Below, piece after piece: positions 47,330 to 58,969 of a stretch of DNA of 64,000 nucleotides (positions are counted from its first letter, which is position 1; every line of letters starts with the position of its first letter). The DNA comes from Liolophura sinensis. Taxonomy: Eukaryota; Mollusca; Polyplacophora; Chitonida; Chitonidae. The notes below the pieces were generated by a model that saw only the letters and a program-made list of their open reading frames with translations, ran no database searches and had not been told where the DNA came from. The stretch covers positions 3,968,001 to 4,032,000 of the forward strand of contig NC_088301.1 in assembly GCF_032854445.1 (NCBI RefSeq), read 5' to 3'. A program made the translations under genes and the position numbers.

Positions 47330-47705
47330 GATTGGGCGATGTGGACATGGTGCAGGGATGTGGACATGGTGGAAGGATGAGGACACGGTGGAAGGATGAG
47401 GACATGGTGGAGGGATGTGGGCATGGTGGAGGGATATGGGCATGGGGAGGGATGTGGGCATTGTGGGAGCGATGTGGACATGGTGGAGGGATGTGGACAT
47501 GGTGGAGGGATTTGAGCATACGGTGGCGGGATGTGGGAATGGTGGAGGGATGTGGGCATGAGGAGGGATGTGGGCATGGTGGGAGGAATGTGGACATGGT
47601 GGAGGGATGTGGACATGGTGGAGGGATGTGGACATGGTGGGAGGGATGTGGACATGGTGGGAGCGATGTGGGCATGGTGGGAGCGATGTGGACATGGTGA
47701 AGGGA
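47330..47705. repeat. 19-bp minisatellite
   Basis: The unit is GGGATGTGGACATGGTGGA with G/A and insertion variants, about 19 copies. Open frames on both strands are by-products. Confidence 0.93.
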
Positions 47706-47714
47706 TGAGGGATT

Positions 47715-47763
47715 TGGGGTCAGTGGTTTCCTTTAAATCCAGCGAAGGATATATTTTTTTCAC
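47715..47763 (-). pseudogene. Short reverse-transcriptase remnant
   Basis: The minus strand reads KKIYPSLDLKETTDP, nearly the same peptide as the start of the fragment at 51354. Only about 50 bp is recognisable before it runs into the 19-bp minisatellite. Confidence 0.5.
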
Positions 47764-48164
47764 AGTCTTTGGATGGATGGATTGTTTAAAGCTAGCAGAT
47801 CATCAAAAGCTGACCCATATTTAAGAACTATGAAATCTACCCAAAACTTTTTAAGGGCAAAACATAATTCACAACATGCATAGCCCTTTATCAGCATATT
47901 TGTACACAAAGAAATAGGAAGAGGGAACTGTTCCGTAATACTTTTGAGATGGATATGAGAATAACCCCTTGTGGCAGTAATTATTGCTAAGCAGAAAGCA
48001 TCTTCGACGAATAGCTACCAAGGTGGCTATAACATGTGGAAAAGGTGGTCGTCATGTTCCCATTGACGTAATACAAGATTATAGTAACTCCGAAAAAAGT
48101 GTTTAGTTGTGTTACTGGTGAAGACATTTGTTGTCTTTTCCTTTCATTACCAGGGCGAGACAGG

Positions 48165-48397
48165 TCATCTGTGATCTGGTGGTTAGAGTGCTAGCGCCCC
48201 AGAATGACCCAAAAACTTCTCACCAATGCGATCGCTGTGAGCTCACCCAGCTTTGCTGGCTTCGTCTTCAGCAACCTGCGGATGGTCGTGGATTTCCCCC
48301 TGGCATAGCGGGATTTCCTCCCTTCATAATGCTTGCTACCGTGGTATAAGTGAAATATTCTTGAGTAAGGTGTAAAACACCAATCAAATAAATAACC
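48165..48397 (+). mobile_element. SINE family A, near full length
   Basis: It shows a head (TGGTGGTTAGAGTGCTAGCG; ACCAATGCGATCGCTGTGAG), a core (GCGGATGGTCGTGGATTTCC) and a tail (GTGTAAAACACCAATCAAAT). Confidence 0.8.
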
Positions 48398-48786
48398 AAA
48401 CCTAGGAGCGTCACAGAAATTAAGCCTGGGTCCAGTTTCCTTCTCCGACAGATAATTTTCAAGATTCCACTTTCGACAAATTTGAGCAATTGTGCATGGC
48501 TACAAGTGAAACGTCATTTTAAAATAAATTTTAAATTGTCAATACAGATTTCTCATATCTCAATTAATTTATTTTGAAAAACTTAATGCGTTGGATATTG
48601 TCTGCATTATTTGGGGTTTCAGAATATCACAATACAACAAGCACTGTACTTTACTGTACTTTAATTATCCTTTATTTTCGGATAAACCAGGATCCTGCTG
48701 TGAAGACAACCAGCCTTTTGAGTCATTCTAAACCAGTGACGTCTAGCACTTTTTTTTACCTAATTCTGCTTAAGCCACGGGGCTAT

Positions 48787-49700
48787 CTTGTTTTACTCTC
48801 TATGCTATACGTCTATCACACTGTCGTCGCTGCTCTTGTTTTACTCTCTATGCTGTCCGTGTATCACACTGTCGTCGCTGCTCTTGTTTAACTCTCTATT
48901 CTGTACGTCTGTCACACTGTCGTCGCTGCTCTTGTTTTACTCTCTATACTGTACGTGTATCACACTGTCGTCGCTGCTCTTGTTTCACTCTCTATTCTGT
49001 ACGTCTGTCACACTGTCGTCGCTGCTCTTGTTTTACTCTCTATACTGTACGTGTATCACACTGTCGTCGCTGCTCTTGTTTCACTCTCTATGCTGCACGT
49101 CTATCACACTGTCGTCGCTGCTCTTGTTTTACTCTCTATACAGTACGTGTATCACACTGTCGTCACTGCTCTAGTTTTACTCTCTATGCTGAACGTCTGT
49201 CACACTGTCGTCGTTGCTTTAGTTTTACTCTCTATACTGTACGTGTATCACACTGTCTTCACTGCTCTTGTTTTACTCTCTATGCTGTACGTCTGTCACA
49301 CTGTCGTCACTGCTCTGGTTTTACTCTCTATGCTGTACGTGTATCACACTGTCTTCACTGCTCTTGTTTTACTCTCTATGCTGTACGTCTATCACACTGT
49401 CGTCGCTGCTCTTTTTTCACTCTCTATGCTGCACGTCTATCACACTGTCGTCGCTGCTCTTGTTTTACTCTCTATACTGTACTTGTATCACACTGTCGTC
49501 ATTGCTCCAGTTTTACTCTCTATGCTGAACGTCTGTCACACTGTCGTCGCTGCTCTAGTTTTACTCTCTATACTGTACGTCTATCACACTGTCGTCACTG
49601 CCGTAGTTTTACTCTCTATACTGTACGTCTGTCACACTGTCGTCGCTGCTCTTGTTTTACTCTCTATACTGTACGTGTATCACACTGTCGTCACTGTCGT
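48787..49700. repeat. 48-bp minisatellite, about 19 copies
   Basis: The unit carries TTTTACTCTCTATGCTGTAC and TATCACACTGTCGTCGCTGC. As 48 is a multiple of three, 16-residue hydrophobic peptides repeat in an open frame of 282 codons (48955-49803). No start context, splice site or homology supports a gene. Confidence 0.93.
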
Positions 49701-50706
49701 TTTCTTAAAAATTGAACTTTGTCGAGTGGTAAAATGTCCAAACAAACGTCACCAAATAGAATGTGACAAAACAATTCCATCCAGATACAAACACTTCATG
49801 TAAGCTTACACGAAAATATAGAAATTACTTTAAATTTAATTGAGGATATATGACTCACTCAGTCTCACCTGCCCTGTGCTTACAAGCTATTAAAGGTAGT
49901 TCTGTCAGTTGGAAAAAATCGGGAAAGAAAATGGTTGGTGTTTGCAAACAGCCTTCGTCATCGCAAACGCTCAAAACGTATTGCAGCTCAGTTCGACCTT
50001 AAGCGTCATATTTGTTTTTTTAGCTGTGCCGTTACATGACATTGAGCTTGCTATTTGATTTTCTTCCCGAATGTGGTTCCAAAAAAAAAAATTAGTGTTT
50101 TCATGTCACTGTAACCGAAACCTCATTGTCACAGAAATAACTAGCTACATAACACAGAAACGATGAACATTTCACTAATGGATACAGTCAAATACAACTG
50201 TTGGAGAACACAGACTAGGACAAATCGCAAGGAAATTAAAACAGGAACAGGAGAAAAGTTATTTTTTATTTCAACATACACAGGATCTAGAGTCACGAAT
50301 TAGATCACGTGTCACGCGACGACAGCTAAAGTCAACACGAGGGCTGTATTCAGGCATTTCGCAATGTTGTTACAACTAATTGCCTAATCTCATACTTAAT
50401 ACAAGTGCCCACTGTCTATATGGAACAACTGTGATGTGATGCTGCGTACTGTCAGTTTCACCTTGAGATGTCAAGGATACAGAAACCAGGATGTGATAGA
50501 ACCGGTACATGAAGATGGTTATAAAGTATAAATAGCTATATAGCTTTTTTCCCGAGATTCGCAACATCCTTTTACAATAGCGTTATTGATTCAGAAAATG
50601 TGCAATGTACAAGAAACCATTTTACTTTTGTGAGCCATATGATCAGATGGCCTTTAAAATCCGTGAAAGCATTCTGATAAAAATGGTGAACAAGGCACGG
50701 TAAGTG

Positions 50707-51205
50707 AATAGTCCGATCATGCAGTCCTATTATTTGTCTTATCATACAGTTTTATGATTAAGCCTCTCATACAGTCCTATTATTTAGCCTATCATACAGT
50801 CCTATGATTTGGCCTCTCTTACAGTCCTATGATTTGTCCTATCATACAGTCCTGTGATTTGGTCTATCATACAATCCTATGATTTGTCCTATCATACAGT
50901 CCTGCGATTAGGCCTATTATACAGTCCTATGATTAGGCTTATCATACAGTCCTGTGATTTGGCCTATCATACAATCAGATGATTAGGCCTCTCATACAGT
51001 CCTATGAATTGTCTTATCATACAATACTATGGCTTAGCCTATCATACAGTCCTATGATTTGGCCTCTGGTACAGTCTTATGATTTGTCCTATCATACAAT
51101 CCTGTGATTTGACCTATCATACAGTCATATAATTTGGCCTATCATACAGTCCCATGATTTGGCCTAACATACGGTCCTGTGATTAGGCCTATCATAAATT
51201 CCTAT
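50707..51205. repeat. 25-bp minisatellite, left part
   Basis: The unit is CATACAGTCCTATGATTTGG plus CCTAT, about 20 degenerate copies. The same unit resumes at 52437 after the RT-containing segment. Confidence 0.93.
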
Positions 51206-51349
51206 GATCTTAAAGCTCGATCCTTTTCATTTACCAAGCGGTAGATTTATGATCTACTGGCGTAAAACAACCCCCATATTGCTGAAGCGGTGAAGGAAAT
51301 AACCCCCATATTGCTGAAGCGGTGAAGGAAATAACCCCCATATTGCTGA

Positions 51350-51764
51350 AGCGGTGAAGGAAATCTATCCACTTTCATTGGATTTAAAGGAGACAACAGG
51401 TAGTCCTGATGGTATATCTTATTTGGATCTATATTTGTACAAAGACGAACAAGTTCTCCTTTCACCCCGCCGTTACGACAAAAGGGATAATTTCAATTTT
51501 GATATTGTAAATTATCCTTATTTGGATAGCAATATACCAAAGGGTCCTGCATATGGCGTATACATATCTCGCCTTGTAGCATTAGTCAGATCTTGCTTAA
51601 ATTGTGATGACTTTAATCTGCGTCACAAGTTAAAGAAACTAGTTCGTCAGGGATACTCCATCAAACGCCTTCATTCTAAGCTTCTCAAATTTAACAATGA
51701 GTATAACACTCTCGTTGGGAGGTATGGACAGAGCGTTCAGAATCACTGGCGATCTGCATTGTGA
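51350..51764 (+). pseudogene. Reverse-transcriptase C-terminal fragment of a retroelement
   Basis: The frame 51354-51764 reads IYPLSLDLKETT, SYLDLYL, YDKRDNFNFDIVNYP, GPAYGVYISRLV and a Leu-rich end. This series is characteristic of the region after the RT catalytic domain in a retroelement type common in mollusc and amphioxus genomes (recognised from memory of such proteins; I cannot name the clade). The catalytic core is missing, so the copy is 5'-truncated. Three 31-32 bp direct repeats (51268-51360) precede it. After the stop, about 650 bp of unassigned sequence continues to 52435, including a TATAAAGG at about 52063 that may belong to the element's 3' end. Confidence 0.65.
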
Positions 51765-52436
51765 TCAATCACATAGACGGCGCTGTTATTCTTATATACA
51801 TATTTATCGCGTACATGGTATTTTACAACATAGATGGCGCTTGTTCCCAAGTGTAACCGTCTATCTTGTAGACAGCTTTTATACAGACCAGCATGTCATG
51901 TGTAACATCATAGATAGTGCCTCTTGTAGTATGAGATCCTTACATATTAACGTTAAAGGCGTAATCGTCCGTTACTTTTTAATCACAAACTGTTCGGTTA
52001 AGGTCTGTAACGCTCGTCATTTTCGAACTGTATCTAATACCGCTTAGCCTGGGGCTAGGCGCTATAAAGGCAGCCATGCTCATTACATCAGCATGATGCC
52101 TTTATGAACAGTTGCAATTAAAACGCGACTGAGATACCTTGTTTAATTGTTTTTTGACCTGGAACTCATTCATGGCCTACGAATTTGAACTTTGATATGG
52201 AATTCATGCCTGGAATATCCACTGTCTGCCCGGCATCATTGAAAACTGAAGACCACTTCTCTCTTGTGTGTTACCGACTTTATTTCCTATTTGCATAATT
52301 TCTTACATACCTTTGCCTTTGGGAGCTAGTGTTAAACGTTGTTTTTGGAAATGGATCTTGTGATTTTCGACTTGGAACGCCCTTTACGGACTACGAATGG
52401 TATACGAATGTCAGATATGACATGACGCTTATATCT

Positions 52437-53040
52437 CATACAGTCCTATGATTTGGCCTCTTATACAGTCATATGATTTGTCCTATCATACAATTCTATG
52501 ATTAGGTCTCTCATACAGTCCTATTATTTGTCTTATCATACAAACCTATGAGCTTTGATTCAATTTATAATGTTTTGGCCTATCATGCAGCCTAACGATT
52601 TGGCCTGTCATTCAGCCTGATGGTTTGGCCTCTCATACAGTCCTATGATTTGGCCTATAATGCAGTCTTTTGATTTGGCATATCATACAGTCCCATGATT
52701 TGGCCTATCACACAGTCCTATGATTTGGCCTATAACAATAAAACGGCCACTGCGGCCTATCCATTCTGTGACATAGGTTAATGATTTGGCATATCATACA
52801 GTCCCATGATTTCGCCTATCACACAGCCCTCTGATTTGACCTGTAACACAGCTGTAATGATTTGACTTATGATTCACTTTATAATGTTTTGGTCTGTCAT
52901 GCAGCCTGACGATTTGGCCTGTCATTCAGCCTGATCGTTTGGCCTACCGTACAGTCTAATGATTTGTCAAAACATTCAGCCTGATGACTTGGCATATCAT
53001 TCAGCCTAATGAGATGGCCTATTTTCGCAGCCTTATGACT
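52437..53040. repeat. 25-bp minisatellite, right part
   Basis: It continues the unit of 50707-51205, more degenerate toward the right (GCAGCCTGACGATTTGGCCT forms). Confidence 0.9.
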
Positions 53041-53129
53041 TTATAAACTGACTGGTCGACTGACTGTCTAATTGTTCAACTGACTGACATACTCGTCATC
53101 CGTGAGTAACTAACTAGTCATCTGACTAA

Positions 53130-53290
53130 TTCATTTATTTATTTGTTTAATTGTTGCTCAACGCCATCTTAAGACCTTTTGACTTGTACGATGGCTGTTT
53201 TCATTTTTATGGGCGGAGGAAACCACTTCCTGGGTTAAACCATCGACCTTGGCAGGTTACTCACGAGCTTTCACACATGTAACGCACATT
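53130..53290 (-). mobile_element. SINE family A, highly diverged
   Basis: An ATTTATTTATTTG tail, a variant of the CAACGCC motif, TGTACGATGGCTG and GGAGGAAACC remain on the minus strand. Confidence 0.5.
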
Positions 53291-53997
53291 GCACATCTTA
53301 TGGGTAAAAGATTGACTGAAAAACGTACGACGTGGAAGACAATTTGTATTGACTGAATCTTGGGCATCACAAACTGCACATTTGTAAGCGCCGGAGACAG
53401 TTTATTGTCACCAAGGCCCTACAAGCAGCGACACCTGGGGAAGCTACAAATTCCTTGTTTAAGGTTGAGTTTGAAGCCGCTCTTCGCGTGTACTAGCTTG
53501 TACAAGTGCCGTGAACAACTCTTGACAACTGAACGCAGTGACTAATATGACAGAGTTACCTCCCCCTGTTAGCGCCTGATAATAGTCAGGTACTGACTCC
53601 GTATTATCGTAATGCACTGGCTACTTCCCTTGACGGAAGGTATCACAGCAATTATCCAATGCTCTTAGCATTTGGAATTACCAGTATGATGGAATTTAAT
53701 CAACCACAATGATTACCTGTAACTAGTCCACCTGTATAATTTCTTGTAAGGTTAGCTACGGTACTTTTGAATCATTGCAATTTGCTGGTGCTTTGAGAAA
53801 CTGACAAAGTAAACTATAATATTTCCCGTAATACTGAAGTAAAGGACAGACACCTGCCGTCAAATGAGATATATCCTTGTAAAGAGAAGTAATCTAGGCA
53901 TTACGAAAATACGGCACCGTTCAAGTCAACCAGTCTTCACTATGAAGAGTTCATTCCAGATATTGCACTGTGTCACTGTCCACGGTTTCTTACACTG

Positions 53998-54790
53998 GCG
54001 GCTGTGACGTGGCGGGTAGAGCCCCTGTCTTGTAAATGGTACATCCGAGGTTCAATCCCTAATCGAATAACACCTGAAACTTTATCATCGGTAATCTGGG
54101 AACAATCTCACTTGGCACACACTAAAATGGAGCAAGTAGTGGTCGGCTCCGGTGTCAGTATAATGTGACTGGGTGGAATGTTGTTTAAATGTGTTGGCTT
54201 TACGTTCTGCCTGCTACAGGGAGACAGCGTCGTAACGGTGGTAAAAATGTTGGCTTTACGTTCTGCCTGCTACAGGGAGACAACGTTGTAACGGCCGTAA
54301 AAATGTTGGCTTTACGTTCTGCCTGCTACAGGGAGACAACGTTGTAACGGCCGTAAAAATGTTGGCTTTACGTTCTGCCTGCTACTGGGAGACAACGTTG
54401 TAACGGCCGTAAAAATGTTGGCTTAACGTTCTGCCTGCTACTGGGAGACAGCGTCGTAACGGTGGTAAAAATGTTGGCTTAACGTTCTGCCTGCTACAGG
54501 GAGACAGCGTCGTAACGGTGGTAAAAATGTTGGCTTTACGTTCTGCCTGCTACAGGGAGACAACGTTGTAACGGCCGTAAAAATGTTGGCTTAACGTTCT
54601 GCCTGCTACTGGGAGACAGTGTCGTAACGGTGGTAAAAATGTTGGCTTTACGTTCTGAATGCTACAGGGAGACAACGTTGTAACAGCCGTAAAAATGTTG
54701 GCTTAACGTTCTGCCTGCTACTGGGAGACAGCGTCGTAAAGGTGGTAAAAATGTTGAAAGCGACGTTAAAGAAGAAATCATAAAAAATGA
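53998..54790 (+). mobile_element. SINE-like element (family B type) with internal 56-bp tandem amplification
   Basis: A tRNA-like head (GTGGCGGGTAGAGCCCC; GAGGTTCAATCCC B-box) is followed by the CCGGTGTCAGTATAATGTGA core, about ten copies of a 56-bp unit (54186-54765), and a family tail (GAAAGCGACGTTAAAG). Two unit types alternate irregularly: one with CAGCGTCGTAACGGTGG, the other with CAACGTTGTAACGGCCG. Confidence 0.7.
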
Positions 54791-57700
54791 TGCCAAAATC
54801 AGATGACAGAGCTTGAAAACTTATTCGTGTATATGGTCTTAGATACTTTTTTTAGGAGGAAAAGGCATTTGTGAATATTTTTGTATGGTGGGTATTTGGG
54901 ACCACCTCTTGGTATATATCGTTTTTACATAATAATGTTCGCAAGAACGATGTGACGCATGCCTAATGAATTTATTTGAATGTATATTTGTTGTTTATAT
55001 CCAAACACTTGCATTTTATACGAATTATTGTTAGCTGAAAAGACCAAATTCTAGTGGAAATATGTTCTTTATTGGACATGTGTCACATTCTCATTTAAAA
55101 CATTATTACGCCAATACAATATATATCAAGAAGTGGTCCCAAATACCCACCGTACCAAAATATTTCCAAGTGTCTTTTTCTGTTGAAAGAAAAATTGTAA
55201 AAGTATTGAAGACCACACTGACAGTTTTCTTTCCGCACTCTTTCATCTGAACTTAATGTAATATTTATGCCTTCTCCAACTTTTAACATACAATCAAACC
55301 AACACTGTATTTTACGGATTATCACTGTACTATGACTTCTAACTGCATCCGGTTGCATGATCTGAATTTCCATGTCTCCGATTTCATCTTCCCAAATCAG
55401 TAAATACATCAATAAATGAAACAATGAGTCAACCAGCTATCACGTGGGAGCTGGATAGGTAAGCTTGACATAACAGAACAACGGTTTGTTGTCTCATGCA
55501 GTGAAGTATAGCTGGAGTCACAGAGCCGGTTATGTTTCCAAGCCTCTGGAAAATATTGTGATAGATTCTGTTATAAAGCCATGCTTGGTGTTTTCGTTCG
55601 TAAACCTAATAGGGAATTCAAATGTATAATGACTTATAATTGTATGTGTATTTGAATGTTTGATTCAAGTCTTAGGATGCTTCCACGCAGGGACCGATTT
55701 CACAAAGCATTTTCTGACCTTAAAATATAACTCAGAATTGGTAGCAAGGCTGCCAAAGAGCTTGCCTCTTTGACATACATGAATGCAAAACCTCAGCTCA
55801 ATGCACAAAGAACTGAAATCGTGAACTGATAATTTACAGTGATTAATATGCACACTGAGCACCAGCGATGGAACATTCCCCTAGCGTCATTGTGCTTTGT
55901 AAGCATTGAAAAACTTCAGGTCAGTACATACATTTTAAGACACCAATCCTAACACTTTTTAATAAATACTAATTAATAAATAGCTACATTACCTATTTAT
56001 CGTATGTTTACTTTTATTTCTATGTGTTACACTTCTGCACCTCAGCAGACGTCTGTGCATGTAAGTTATTGTAATGTATCTGGTACCTTTGTTGGAATGG
56101 CGTTACCATGGGGACATGCCACAATATGTCTGTGTGTGCCAAGGTAACTCAGCTGTTCGAACCTGTGGCACTCCGATAAGTTGAGAGAACACATTTGGTT
56201 TAACAGCAGGTGTCGCCAAACTTCACCGGCAGCATGAAAGCTGTGCGGCAGCGGAAAACACCATCGTTAAGTCGGATGTGTTAAAATGTGTAACGCTACC
56301 TGAGTAGACTGGGGTGGTCGAAAACGTATATAAGCTTCGACTCAGGCCAGCTGGTTACTTAAGAACAGCGCTGAACTGAAAGAATTATACATTCCACTAA
56401 TTCGACCATTCCCATATTTGTTCATATAAGTCAATGTGTACCTATTTAATATGACTGTTATAAATGTATATGTATAGCAAATGAACACATTATTGTAAAT
56501 ATATTTTTGTTGGAACTGATTCACGTACCGAACTGTATTTTATGTAATTCTAAATGCACTTTTAAGAAATTGTATAGTGGTAAAGATTGAGCGTTTTTCA
56601 TTGACTTAAGAACAGCGCTCCACTGAAAAATTATACGTTTCACTAATTCGACCATTCCCATGTTTGCTCAGATATGTGTGTGTGCTACAGCTATAATCAG
56701 TGAAGTAACTTATGTTATAGAAAGGAAGTACAGAGTCGAGCATACTCCTTTTCTATATAATGCACATTATACTAAATCAGGAATTCAGTAATTTACGGTC
56801 TTTACTATGCAATGAAATATCCCTCTCGTGCCGTTGTGCTCTACATGTGTGCAATCCCTAAGCGCAATACCTGCATTACTTTTTAAGATACCACCCCTAA
56901 CATTTTGTTTAACATTGCTTCCTCTGTTATTGGACGCAGACACTGACGCCGACGCCGACGCTCAGGGTACGACATAAGCTACGCCTGTACTTTATATGGG
57001 CGAGCTAAAAACTCTTTACGATGGTTTTTGGTGTTGGAAGTTATAATTTAGATACATTTATCTTAAGATAACATTGATAAAGTGGACAAAAACTTAATTT
57101 TTCAAAGCCAAAAAGCAAGTTTTAAAATCGTATTTCAGATATTGACATGTCCGAAATGATTTTGTGAAATCGGCCCCATGTCTTAGCCTACAGGCAGCTA
57201 GTCAGCATGTACATTTTAACAGGAAATCGCTTAAGGCTAAGTCAAACCTGACATTCACTGTAAACCTTATTCTATAGATGAAATCTTCTCGAGTACAAAT
57301 GCCTCAAACTCTGACAGAAACATATATATTTAGATCTTTATTACACAAAAAGTAAACTGAAGCCTAAAACATTTGTTTCTTTTTCTGAGAGGATCAATTG
57401 GATCCACAGTTTGCAGATTATTGATTTGTCTTCCAAAAGTACACGTGCAATTCCTCCACTGAATATAAGGCCTTGACCGACCTTGGCAAAATCACATTGA
57501 AACCGATATGGAAATCAAAATGGGGCACGAGCTCTTGTAATGTGGACAAAGACCCCCATTACAACTTCCGTTTTTCTGTAGGGACGATTGTAGTTCTGTG
57601 AATTTTAGGGTATAAAGTCTTTTTTTGCTCCCAGGCGTCCATTTTTGGTGCACAGGTGCATGCTTGGTATTAAAATGCTGGAAACTGTCTAAACTTTGAG

Positions 57701-58397
57701 GAGGTATGAGCTTTATTGATGAAAGTTTGAAATTCTGGGCGAGAGGACACAAGGTGTGAGGTAGTGATGAGGCTGCGAGTGACGTCCCCTTGGCGTTGCT
57801 AGGCACGCCTCCCAGCTGCCGGCATGGAAAGGTCCAGATTTTGACGGTCAACCTATGTCAAGATTTTTATGGCTTCTTTCTCACAGGCTGGGCCAGGTAT
57901 GCACCAAAGCTTAATGGCCACGGAATGTTTGGGACTGAGCTACAGCGCTAGACGTTAACATTGTCGCTTATGGAAAATTAATCGGGGTCCGAGGCCATGT
58001 AATACTGTGTAACGGGAGACAACTAGTGTTTTCTTCCTGACCGGCCAAGAGTCGGCTAAAATGCCAGACTGACGACTGTCCTAAAACTGGACTCAGACAT
58101 AGGTTAACAATACAACATGGAAATTTATTAAAGTAAGACGACCACAGCTAAATAAATCAAAACGTAACATTTAACAACGAATCTTAGTATCCCCTTTACG
58201 CGTCAACTATATTAATGCTTAATACTCGCATTCCAAATCTCTGTTATACTTCTGATCTTAACCCATTGTAGCCCCTCATCAGTGACACGAAATAACTATG
58301 CTTCGTTTCCAATGGGACCAAAATCACAATCACCGCTAGTCGGCGCTGAGCCATGTGTGTCACGCAATGTGTTTCACGCCCTATGTTTACACCAATG
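54791..58397. other. No confident gene; one open frame of 119 codons
   Basis: The minus frame 57851-57492 is open for 119 codons but I recognise no domain. GGACCGATTTCACAAAG at about 55691 and its near-reverse CTTTTGTGAAATCGGCC-type end at about 57160-57177 are an inverted pair that may mark the ends of a 1.5-kb element. Confidence 0.4.
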
Positions 58398-58614
58398 CCC
58401 TTATTTATCAAACGACTTAAGACTTAAGTAAAAAATTCAACCACAACTACAGTGAAAATGTTTTGCTGTAGCAAGTTTAAAATTTGTAAACCGAATCTTT
58501 ACTGCAGAACAATGCACCAATCATAATTTGTGTTCTAATTATTTCTGAGTTTGGCTTTATAAAGCACTTTGAATTCATGACCTTAGTCTTATGTTGCTTT
58601 GTAAATACGAGCCC
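58398..58614. mobile_element. Candidate MITE with imperfect terminal inverted repeats
   Basis: The left end CCCTTATTTATCAAACGACT, then TAAGACTTAAG, matches the reverse of the right end (GGGCTCGTATTTACAAAGCA on the minus strand, then ACATAAGACTAAGG). It is about 217 bp without coding. Target duplication is not clear. Confidence 0.5.
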
Positions 58615-58770
58615 AGTATTGCACAAGCTACTTAGGTATAATAGAACCAAGTTGTTATACAGGTTTGGGTCAAAGGCCGTGGCTTTTGGAAAATGTCTTT
58701 TATCGTTCAGCAGGCTCTTAATGGTCTACATCAATGTCAACTCTATAGTAAACTTCACTGAAAACGAGGT

Positions 58771-58969
58771 CTAGTAACGTTTGAAGTAGACGAGTGATAA
58801 AATCATGACGAATATCAGAGTAAACTTGTGAGCGACATGCCCGGAGAAATGAGATAAAGTGTCAAGGCTGTTGTGAACGGTGTGGGGTCCCTCGAGACAG
58901 ACGAAGAAGAGCGACAGCCACAGTGACAAGATTAGGGCTTCCTGCCATCCGCCCACCGACCAGTGTTGT
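58771..58969 (-). CDS. Exon 2 of the DUF1761-like gene (residues 60-125)
   Basis: Acceptor ttttgtag, stop TAG at 58773-58771. It encodes the second half with two membrane helices and a basic C-terminus (FKRY). Confidence 0.7.

Noticed and set aside
47018..47824. Open frames rich in His/Pro/Ser on minus and Gly/Trp on plus
   Set aside because: By-products of the 19-bp minisatellite, open on both strands.
57492..57851. 119-codon minus-strand open frame
   Set aside because: No recognised domain, no convincing splice sites; left as unassigned.
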